Made by a program: the position numbers and the translations under genes
DNA from: Trachythela sp. YZ-2020
Lineage: Eukaryota; Cnidaria; Anthozoa; Malacalcyonacea; Clavulariidae
Assembly: GCA_016169945.1 (NCBI GenBank)
Contig: JADLSH010000369.1
Coordinates: 7,961,001-8,025,000, forward strand
DNA length: 64,000 bases
Reading direction: 5' to 3'
Shown: positions 48,944-60,900 of the stretch, piece after piece
How the letters are laid out: every line of letters starts with the position of its first letter
How positions within the stretch are numbered: the stretch's first letter is position 1
Notes under the pieces: generated by a model
Databases searched by the model: none
What the model was told of the DNA's origin: nothing
What the model saw: only the letters and a program-made list of their open reading frames with translations

Positions 48944-51900
48944 CTAATGAAGCATCAAATACATTAATTAATACCATAAAATTTTATTCAACTTCTAAAT
49001 TACATATATACATATATACAGAAATACTTATTCTATAAATAGCTATAATCTGAGACCCTATTATGCATGGGTATCGGGATACTGAAGGATATCCAGACCC
49101 TTCTATTAGGGCCTCTGTAATCTGCGGTGATTTATGTCTGAGCTACATGGAAAAGATTGAAAACACTTTGATGCTTCGAGCGAATGCCCTTTGTTTGTTA
49201 ACCTCCTGACGAAGGACCTTCGCTTGAAACGTCGAAGTGTTTTTAGTCTTCTGCAGGCTGTTCAGACACACACCGTGCATGGCAGTGACACCGTGCATGG
49301 CAGTGACACCGTGCATGGCAGTGACACCGTGCATGGCAGTGACACCCGTGCATGGCAGTGACACCCGTGCATGGCAGTGACACCCGTGCATGGCAGTCTT
49401 CTGCAGGCTGTTCAGACACACACCGTGCATGGCAGTGACACCGTGCATGGCAGTGACACCGTGCATGGCAGTGACACCGTGCATGGCAGTGACACCGTGC
49501 ATGGCAGTGACACCCGTGCATGGCAGTGACACCTGTGCATGGCAGTGACACCGTGCATGGCAGTGACACCGTGCATGGCAGTGACACCGTGCATGGCAGT
49601 GACACCCGTGCATGGCAGTGACACCTGTGCATGGCAGTGACACCGTGCATGGCAGTGACACCGTGCATGGCAGTGACACCGTGCATGGCAGTGACACCGT
49701 GCATGGCAGTGACACCCGTGCATGGCAGTGACACCATGCATGGCAGTGACACCGCGCATGGCAGTCTTCTGCAGGCTGTTCAGACACACACCGTGCATGG
49801 CAGTGACACCGTGCATGACAGTGACACCGTGCATGGCAGTGACACCGTGCATGGCAGTGACAACCGTGCATGGCAGTGACACCGTGCATGGCAGTGACAC
49901 CGTGCATGGCAGTGACACCCGTGCATGGCAGTGACACCCGTGCATGGCAGTGACACCGTGCATGGCAGTGACACCGTGCATGGCAGTGACACCGTGCATG
50001 GCAGTGACACCCGTGCATGGCAGTGACACCGTGCATGGCAGTGACACCCGTGCATGGCAGTGACACCGTGCATGGCAGTGACACCGTGCATGGCAGTGAC
50101 ACCGTGCATGGCAGTCTTCTGCAGGCTGTTCAGACACACACCGTGCATGGCAGTGACACCGTGCATGGCAGTGACACCGTGCATGGCAGTCTTCTGCAGG
50201 CTGTTCAGACACACACCGTGCATGGCAGTGACACCGTGCATGGCAGTGACACCGTGCATGGCAGTCTTCTGCAGGCTGTTCAGACACACACCGTGCATGG
50301 CAGTGACACCGTGCATGGCAGTGACACCGTGCATGGCAGTGACACCGTGCATGGCAGTGACACCGTGCATGGCAGTGACACCGTGCATGGCAGTGACACC
50401 GTGCATGGCAGTGACACCGTGCATGGCAGTGACACCGTGCATGGCAGTGACACCGTGCATGGCAGTGACACCGTACATGGCAGTGACACCGTGCATGGCA
50501 GTCTTCTGCAGGCTGTTCAGACACACACCGTGCATGGCAGTGACACCGTGCATGGCAGTGACACCGTGCATGGCAGTGACACCGTGCATGGCAGTGACAC
50601 CCGTGCATGGCAGTGACACCGTGCATGGCAGTGACACCGTGCATGGCAGTGACACCGTGCATGGCAGTGACACCCGTGCATGGCAGTGACACCCGTGCAT
50701 GGCAGTGACACCCGTGCATGGCAGTGACACCGTGCATGGCAGTGACACCGTGCATGGCAGTGACACCGTGCATGGCAGTGACACCGTGCATGGCAGTGAC
50801 ACCGTGCATGGCAGTGACACCGTGCATGGCAGTGACACCGTGCATGGCAGTGACACCGTGCATGGCAGTGACACCGTGCATGGCAGTGACACCCGTGCAT
50901 GGCAGTCTTCTGCAGGCTGTTCAGACACACACCGTGCATGGCAGTATCATTAAGAATATTTTCCCACTTTTGAACAAATAACTGTCGTATACTCGGGCTC
51001 ATAAACCCGTCCAGGATATGACAATTATAAACCTGTAATTTACTTGCTTGGAAAATCCATTTGGGAAACTTTTCCAACATTATGTGGGAGAAAGAGAGGA
51101 TATTTTATGCAAGATGTAGAAATTATAGAACTCTCACAGAGACATTTTAACATTTATTAACCAGTTTTGTGTACGATCATTGTAGACTAATAGTAATGAA
51201 ACATACTGTACATACCTGAACACAATATGTTGGGATCCCTCAGGACCTTCGATATGTTCTTGGGACTCCGATTTTCTTCCTGATACAGAGCTCTTTGCCA
51301 TCAAGGATCTTTCCTCAGACATATGGCGGCCTCGAACTGGTGATTTCTCATAAGGTCTCATGGTTTGAAGTTTATCTGAGGAACTGATGCGGGTTAATGG
51401 CGCCCTGGGACTTATTCTACTTCCAGACTGGGAATGTGATTGTATCCCCTGGGGGAGGGGGGTGAGGTCATCTACTTCATCGTCCACAAGAGAAGGCAGA
51501 GCAGTCGACATGACGGGGGTCTTGATACACGGGCTTTGTGGAGGAGAGTCAAAATCACTCACTTTTATAGAGCCGAGAAAACGAACGAGATCTCTTGCGA
51601 TCTAGAAACAAATATTTTATGTACATTAATACTTATTGAGGATTGATCTCGCGCGAGGTATTATACACAACTCTATTTTTTATACTGGATAGCTCTATAT
51701 CTGTTCTACCAAGTAAACAGTTCCCCAGTAAGCGACATCCTTAACTGGTTAAGTGTGATTAAACAAGTGTTTGGTAGAGTCAAACTGGAAACACTTCTCT
51801 CACATTCCACTGAGGTAAATTCTTAAATGAACAGTCAACTGTCCAATACAGGAATTAAACCCCGACAGCAGAGGTAAAAGGAACCTACACTAAACATGGC

Positions 51901-54900
51901 GCCACCGACACTGAGTTCAAAATTCATTCATCAAAGACAAAACTTAAATTTTTTTGTATGCTAAATACTACTTGATTGGAGTCGAGAACTTATTTCAAGC
52001 CCTCCTTTACCTCATATTTATCATTGCGTAAAGTAGCCTCAAGTAGAATTGTTGCCAGCTAAAGAATACAGAAAAAATACGATCATATAATCAATACTCG
52101 AATAAGTAGATCACAACATTGGTACATGAGAGCTCTATCAGCCTTGTAACTGATACAGCTTGATTACACATTGCTGTACGTATTGCTGTACCTATTACTG
52201 GATAAACATTTTATAATTGTCTCGCCCCGAGTCTCGTGCAGATGAAAACAAAGTTTATACCGTCATTTGCATCTAAGTATAAACAGCCGCAGATAAAACA
52301 TTGTCCATTCTCACATGAAACGTCCATGTCTGTACGAGTATTTGAAGGTTTCAATGAGCTCAGCCAATCAGTGTGAGGCTAGTCAAACGTAATTGACTGA
52401 TCAGATTAAAACTCTTCTCAACATGAACTTTATCTGCAACTTCTCATCCTGATGCAAACGAGGGTATACCGTTAATTGTTCATTACGACGCTCGGCCAAT
52501 TCTATCTGCGGCTATACCTGTTTGCTGACTTCAGGCGTTTCCAGATTTTGTAAAATGATTAAGTATGAAGCTGCAGTCTCAAGATATCCATCGTCCAGGC
52601 ATTTCTACAAGAAAACATACATGGAAAGAAGATATACATGTACATGGCGGATATTGGACTGGAAATCAGAGAACCGGTTTACTTTTGCATGTTCTAAATC
52701 CTCAATGAGAGATTATAGAGTGAAAAGGGATAATGACGGAGAAGAATTTGGGAAAATCGGGATAGCGGCAAGGAGGAGGGAAAAAAGCGAAGTTGGTTTT
52801 ATATTTCACCACCCACCCAGAACCTATTCCTTCTTGGGGGCACGACTCAATAGATTCAAGTAAGTGAAAAGAACAAAAATATTTTGAAAGTTCAGTTTGA
52901 CATTTGGTGAAATGATGTTTCCTTTTAAATAATAACAAGAACTTGAGACATTCTCACCTGAAACAGATTTCGTGGATTACCCACGGCAGCAAAAAGATAA
53001 CTCCATAACGCTACTTCAGTTTTCCGGGCACAATGTACCACGGTCTGTAAGTATTCGGGAAATTCCTGAATAAATGCCACAATTCTTGGTAGCATCGCAT
53101 CTGAAAGAATTATAGAGTTTTTAAGAATATTAACATTTTTAACTTAATGATTTTTCTAGTCTTAATCCCTCGTATCTGAATATGGAAAGTAAAATCCTTT
53201 ACGCGAGCAGACAATTTCACGGAAAAAAGCTCCATCTTATAGCAGTTTGCAAACTCACGACACGACCAAGACACAACATTCACGGTGATATTACCTTGTT
53301 AAATAGTGGAAATATCACCACGAATGGTTGATATTTCCACAACGCTTGTTTTCTAACAACGCTTACGTTGAGTTTAGTAGTTTACAAGATATTATTCGGA
53401 GTATGTTTTATCTTATTTTTCAGGTAGAAATTTACAAAGCAGCATTTATATACTTCATACCACTAGAAAATATTTCACGTGCGTGCATTGTGCCTGATTT
53501 TCTGCAGCCTGTTTATCTTATTATTGTCTATACATTACCTGGTAAAGGCTCTGATGCTGTGGCTTCCTCTTCAAGTATTTCATGCAGCATAAGTTCCAGC
53601 ACATGAGGAAAATACAGAAGTTCACGACAACTCCGAGCAATTCGTAGTGCATGAATACCAAGACTAAACGAAAGTGTTGAAGGTTCGTCAAGGATCGCAG
53701 TTCAAACAGGTACACACAGGTACACAGTACAGGGTGAAACCGACACCAGTGAATATTTTGAGGTAAGCCAACCCATCCTATATATTTGTTCTATCTTTAT
53801 GGTATTTAAGTACTATATACAGAATGAGCGGCCGCGTAATGTGTAAGGACCATGTTACCGATGAGGCAATTTTTGCTGTGAGCTCCGCGAGGGGTGCTCC
53901 GCGAGGGGTGCTCCTCTCACTGCCTCCCTGAGATTAGGTCTACAGGGAAAATGTACCAAGTTCTTTAGAGTATAGAACTATTTAAATAAAATTAAATAGG
54001 ATTAATTACAGAACCCACTTTCTTCGAAGTAGTTGACGGAGAAGATGGTGAAGATACACTTGTGCCTACAACAAAAATAGAAAATATAGTAATACATAAG
54101 TGATTTGATAGAACCTCGTTATCCTACGCCACACCGCAAATTTTGGTAAATATCGACAGTGTAAAACCAGTCTTGAAGAATTGGGAAGTAATAAATACAG
54201 TATAGGGCAGTTCATGGTAACGTTATAGAACAAAACGCGTTCAACCTCGAGTTCGACTTTAACAATTTTTCAAACAAATACAGTGTAAACTATGTAATAC
54301 AAACCGATCGACACAACCGTACAACTTTTTAGAAGCGTAGATTGTGTAGTATACCAGTCTATAATTGACCGCGCCTTGTTCGGCTGAGAGTTTATATCGA
54401 TGAGTTAAGACAAGAAGCGTTGTCAAATATTAAACACAGAATTTGGTTTAAAGGGGGAGGGAGAATTATATATTCCGCCCGCACAGCAGATTCACCCGCA
54501 GAAGCACTGTGAACTCACGGCAGCCGCAGGACGGATGTCGACGCTAAATACTCGCGGGCGAGACGTAGTATCTGATAAGTCTTGGCAGTACTGTATATTA
54601 TAACATTTCACAAGGTACAGCACAATGTCATCTATGAAATTTGGGAATGCCTAAAAATCGCCTACCACATATTTGCTAGCAATATTTACATGCAGCTGAA
54701 TTTAAGAAGACATGAGTACGAAAGCTTACCGGTCTTTCCAATGCATACAATGGAAATGGTTCTTCAGGAGAAATTGGAAGATCATTTTGATTAGATGAAA
54801 GATTAAAATGTACGGGTTCAGACGCTGCACCAACAACAAGGGCTTCTTCGGATAAAACAACTGAAGAAAGGAAGAAGTAAACAATATTTATACACGTAGG

Positions 54901-57900
54901 AGACCAGAGCATAAGTACAGTAGTATTCTACATCAAGCTTCATTACATAAGTAGTCAACATAACGTCATAATACTATACATGCAAACTTAAAGAAACAAA
55001 GACAGCATACCAAGTGGGCAAAGCGACATCTGGATTGGAAGCATTATTCTTTTAGACAAAAAATTCGGGGGCTTTTCATCATCTCCCGGAAACAATGGAA
55101 GCCAAACCTAAATGAAAAAAGTATTCAATTATTACGTTCTACAACAATTTAGTTTTATGGCAACGACATAAAATCAAATACAATAATAATAGCATATATT
55201 CAAGTCGCAAACTAATACTAGATAGGTATAACTAGCTGTGCACTTCACTGTACAACTCGATTGAAAGAAGTTAGACCTAACAAATAGACGGAAATACAGT
55301 ACATTATACACATAGCATACACGCAATAATAGCATGGTTTCGAGCAACAAAATACACTATTGCCCTTACTTTCATTCCAGAAACACCACAGTTTAACCAT
55401 AACGCTTCAACCAAATGTTGTTTGTCTGTTGAGGACATTTTTAGCGATGACCATATTCCTTCAACACATGAAGCAAGAACCACTGGCGCTGAAAACTGCA
55501 TCTGTAGACAACAAAAAAGACAAATCAGCAAATACGAACCATCGTGAAATCTTACTCACACCATGGTGGAAGCTTCGCGAAATATTGGGGCTGTGAAGTT
55601 AGTTTGCCACTATATGCCGACTCTTTGGTTGCTGCAAATGCAGTCCTTACCCTTGTTAATTAAACCAGCTTACAGTAGTTACTGTGCTTCGTTTATATAA
55701 CAGCTATCTTTCACAGACTTTACAGAAGCAATTTAACATAAAGGAAAATAGACCATTTATAAGTTTCTCCGAAAATGGTCTCACCTTCTTTCGTTTTTCC
55801 TTTTCATGAAGTCTTTGGAGCATCAACAATTTCCCACCAATATTTATCAACAATGATTCAACCCTGCTTATATCAGAGCTAACACAGCCTGCAAGGAAAC
55901 GAATAAAAATAACATGTAGAGCGCTCTGCTCCACGGAATCGCATGACCGCAGGTTCGCTCAGGAGTTTGGGTTTTCCCTCAAATTAACGGGAAATGTTTT
56001 GACATCTTCCTCAATAGCAGTAATCCTTCCTAACGGGTGGTACCGCATGCTTTTTTGCAACTCTGAGGTCATCAACATGTATATATTTTGGCTCAAGCAA
56101 GAGCTCGAGCAAGATGCCAAAAATTTACAATGACTGTATCATGAAATAATTATTAAAAGTAAATATTTACTGTATTCAGCCACATTTGACTTTCATTACA
56201 TTACTGTACCTTGTTCAAAACAAGCCATGCTTAAGGTAATTTCAATGACAGACAGTGGATGAGGTACGTGAGGAACTAATGAGACATCTTGAATGCGAGA
56301 TATTTGAAGACGATCTAAACATGAAAGATACATAGACCAATTAAACATAAGTAAGATGTACTCAAGGACATGTTATGAGGCAAAGCCACTTTTGCACAGG
56401 TCAATGACGAGAGAACGGAAGTATATGTTGCTTGTTGTCCTCGACAGTGTAGGAATAGAAAGATGAGGTGTCTAAATGGAGTCGAAAGACTTGCTGAGTA
56501 TGAATTGCTGAATGTCCTAACCGAAAAACGAATCCAAATGGGTATCTTAAACCAGAGACCTGATTGAGTTAATCTGATTCTCAGTTCGGGGAATCCTTCA
56601 CCCCATTTGGGCACAACAAGTTACTATTCCTACACTGCAGAGAACAAGCAATAATATAATTTTGGGGCCGTACATCGTCCCACAATATCGCATCCAGTCA
56701 CTCTTCAAGTAACTAGAATGTTCCATTGCCTTTTCATTGCTTTGAAAATCCCACTGTTCTCTACACCATCCAGTCACTCATTGTTGTGACGTTTATGCAA
56801 AGGGTCTATCATATCTGTAAAGCACGTCATATATGTGGATTAGAATGTGTCAATCGGGCATCCCAATAGCGAAGTAAATACTTTCAGATTTTTACGAGGA
56901 GTAGATCTCAGTATAGGTTATTTCCATATATGGTCTGCACAGTATATAACAACAAACAATAACAGAAAGACAAACCTGATTCGCCCTCAGCTTTATCCAA
57001 AGAATAAAACGTGACTTTACAATCAGAACAGTAAACTAACAAGATATTATCCAAGATGTTGATCAGAAATGGTGAACAAGTTAGGCTTATTTCGCTCGCA
57101 AAAGCATTGTCCAAATTGGATATACGTGGATAGAAGCGTATCTGAAAAATAAACATGATGTTTCAAGGGAAAATTTGTTTTACAGTACAAAATACCGGTA
57201 GAAACATGATATGCTGTACACACAAGCCTTACTCACTTCGCTGCAGTGGCAGGCACTAGTGAGGGAGAAGCAACAGCACGTACTCTCCCCCAATATTTTC
57301 TAAAATATTCTTAAATTCTCTGAAATATAGCTTATTAATTGAGTAACTAAGTTGTAATTAGGTTTTTGAATCGTGAAAACCTGATATGATCCTTTTAAGT
57401 AAGCAAATTAGCATTAAATTTGAGCCAAAAAAGTTTTGAGGCCTGAAAAAAGCTTGGTTTTATATACCAATATATTTTATTATCAGAGGCACTACGAATA
57501 TCACTTCACTTTCAATGAAATAGAACGTAAATCATAAATATCTCACCTCATCATTATTGGAATGCATGTTGTAACAAGCTATCACCAAGAATTCGTTCCA
57601 CCAAAGTAGTCCACCACGACAATAAATACTTTGCTCCTGGAAATGTTGAATACATGCATGGAGAAACAAATTTTATCTATGACCGACGCTGTGTTAATGA
57701 AAGTTCTACTTGGATTATACGTGCAATTATTAATAAACAGTTATCCATATTGTTTCTGTAGCTTTAATGAACGAGTTTTCCTAATTGTGCGTCTCTTTAT
57801 ACTTATTGGCTCTTGGATCTTAATTTCTACCTGTGATTCGTTGCCAAATAACTTCCATCTGCGACTAAGCAAAGAATAATGAGCAACTCCCATTCGTCCT

Positions 57901-60900
57901 GCAATTGCGAAATACATCCCAGATTCGTCAACAGCAACACTCTGGAAAAAGACAACAACCTTCTTTTAGTAAAAGAATTTGTCTTAAAACACGTACACTT
58001 AGTACAGGGAATTGCACTTTTCCTATACTGCAAAATCGGTTTAAACAAGAACTCCGAAAATATATGAAAGCCGCTGCAATCTTATGAGAAGCTTTAAGGG
58101 TCATTAAACAAGAATGACAAAATGCTATAAATGCTACATGTTTCAAAATTACTTAATAATGAAGTAAAGATTTAAAAAAAAAGTTAAACTTAACAAATGA
58201 GTAAACTTATGTACTGACTGTATCACTTACCCTAACTGGCCAGTTCTTTTCAATGTAGATTTGTGGATACTATAAATATATTACATGAATATCATACCGG
58301 TTAAACAAACTAATGCTTGTGATAATATCTCGAACGTGCGGTGCCAGTGTGGGTAGAGTGTAACAAAGATTCGGCGGTTGACTGTTGTGTAAAACTACCT
58401 GAAAAATACAATAAGAACTGCGATGTTTCGAGCGAAGTCCCTTCGTCTGGAAGTTAGTAGAATGGGTCGGGGAAAAAACATGTGCTTTTATAGTGAATAC
58501 AAAAGCGATCACGTGATAAAAAATAAACCAATCAGATGGATTTAATCAAAACAAAGTATAAACAAAATATGGAAATCACATCACTAAATATATTAGCATA
58601 TAAGGAGAAGTGACCAAAGCAAGAAAGACAGAAATTAATTGCGAGTGATTAATTGTGATTGCCAGTGTTGATATGTCTTGCAACAAGTTGTTTAGCATGA
58701 TTGTTTGCGAACAATGATGCTAAACAACCTGTTGCAAGACATTTCAACACTGGCAATCACAGTGTTTCACATATGAAAATTCGAGCTCTGTGTCCCATTT
58801 CTGGGCACCATTCATCCTCTCGGCATTAATGAGCGCTTCTCTTACATTTAACTCCTATCTGTTTATGCCTGCCATCAGCAGATACTCTACATCTCACCTC
58901 ATCTCATATATAGTTCCTTAATTTATGTCTTTCTTGCTTTGTTCGCTTCTCCTTATATGCCAATATATTTTGATTTCCATATTTTGTTTATAGTTTGTTT
59001 AATTAAATCCATCTGATTGGTTTATCACGTGATCGCTTTTGTATTCACTATAAAAGCACATGTTTCCCCCCCGACCCATTCTACTAACTTCCAGACGAAG
59101 GGCCTTCGCTCGAAACGTCGAAGTTCTTATTGTATTTTTCAGGTAGTTTTACACAACAGTCAACCGCCTAATGCTTGTGATGCATGAGGCAGTTTATTTA
59201 AACTCATAAAAAGTAACTTACTGTTGTACTTTAATCACAGCTTTTGCGGTTAAATAGAGAATGATGTAATTGACTTGCACCTACTTTCAAATATGCAACT
59301 TTGATTGGTGAACTAGCTCTAACACTAACAGTAGTTAACCTTAATTTTAAACATTCGACTTCAGGAAGTGTCGTCCGAGACATGTCCTCCCCAGAAAATT
59401 GATTGCCCGCGGGAAAGAAATCGAACCCGTGAGGCTTGGTTTACTCTAAACTTTCAATTGTCTAACCTGCAGTGGACCTTGCGACCTCTTGGATTGATTG
59501 AAATTGTATTTTATATAAAGTATTGAAATAAGCAGGCATGCAGAAACAGTGCGGTGTATGTTAACTCAGAATTAGCGCTAATCGATCTTTGAACAACTAG
59601 CCCCTAGTTCGACAGTCTGTATTACATCAAACCGCAAACGCTACTCAAGTGTGAACCATTACTATACCTGTACAATCTGCCAATGTTTAGTACTTGAAGG
59701 TGAGCTAGCACCATCTTGACAGTCAAAACCAGCACCTTCAATACCAAATGCATCGTTAAGATGTGTCCGTGTGTCAGATATTACATCTGCTGTACTTAAA
59801 TACAGACATGTTTCACCCTGGAGAACTAAGTGGTGATGATTCGCCTATATATAGAAAAAAATACACCTATATTCAAGTTTGAACGAATTCAACCGCATTA
59901 AAGTTTATGATTTAACAGCAGCCAGGCACATTTCCCTACTCTGGACTAAGTAAATGAATGTAATACCCATTATTACGGCAGATATTTTTCAAAAGAGTAT
60001 CTCTACTTTGTTGAACGGTGACGTCATTCCTCGAGTATATAAGGAGCCACGTTGGCAACCTCGTACCCAGGCTCTAGATAACCGTCGTTGTCAAAACCTT
60101 AGGTCGCGTGAATGTACAGTGATTCGTACGGGAATTACATTCATTTATACTTACACCAGAGTAACATATCTGAAATTCAAACCAAGTTTAGTCTATTCAT
60201 ACAGTACGTCAGTAGGTCTATTTAAGGAAAAACTGTGAAAAAAGAAAAACCATTGGTAACGTGGCTTAGAAGACTTTTACTTACAACGCAAGGGTTAGCG
60301 GTCAACACGCTCTTGACAAATGGGATATGAACAATTTCACCTAGGAAAAATCGAAAAAGAACTGGTAACTAACCGTAATCTACTGTAACATATAGCCTGG
60401 AACCGAAGTGGCGGACACCTCGCGAACTATTGAACTATTTTCCAACATATTCCCGGCCTGTTGTAGAGAGCGGCAAATCTCAGTTTCTTCAATCACACAT
60501 CTCATCTTCTTGGCTCAAGTTTAGTGCAAGTTTGCATAAATAATAGCTTATCATAATAGCTCATCGTTGTAAAAAAACATTGTTAAAGCTTAGTAATAAA
60601 GTTAAGCAGCTATGATTCAAATCATTTTAGAATATATTTGGAGGTGGTTGCCCCCTTCTCCCCCCCTCCAGGTCCTAGGTCCGGCCAATAAAACATTCTA
60701 ACAGACATTATACAAACCAGTTCCACTCCATTCATCTCCTGACGGTTTCTCTATTGCCAACAACAAGTTGTAACCTTCAACACCCCATTCCTAAAGTGAG
60801 AGAAGTCATTTCATGCTATATTATGCATATGGCATCTGGGAAACTAGATTCTGCAAACGGAAACTATTAAAACGACCTTTGAAGGCATTTCAATTAGCGC

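Noticed and set aside
49245..50945. CRISPR-like array
   Set aside because: There are no unique spacers between repeats, the unit is only 18 bp and contiguous, and the sequence is from an animal nuclear genome.
49143..50953. Long open frames on both strands encoding H-G-V-T-A-M or C-H-C-H-A-R type repeats
   Set aside because: They follow from an 18-bp minisatellite in a RIC1 intron. Several frames are open at once and shift into each other wherever the 19-bp variant occurs, so no single protein is implied.
58270..58512. Minus-strand frame overlapping the RIC1 intron and foldback
   Set aside because: It is not needed for RIC1 continuity: exon 59668-59844 joins 58231-58269 directly in frame. 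Most of the frame is foldback-arm sequence.
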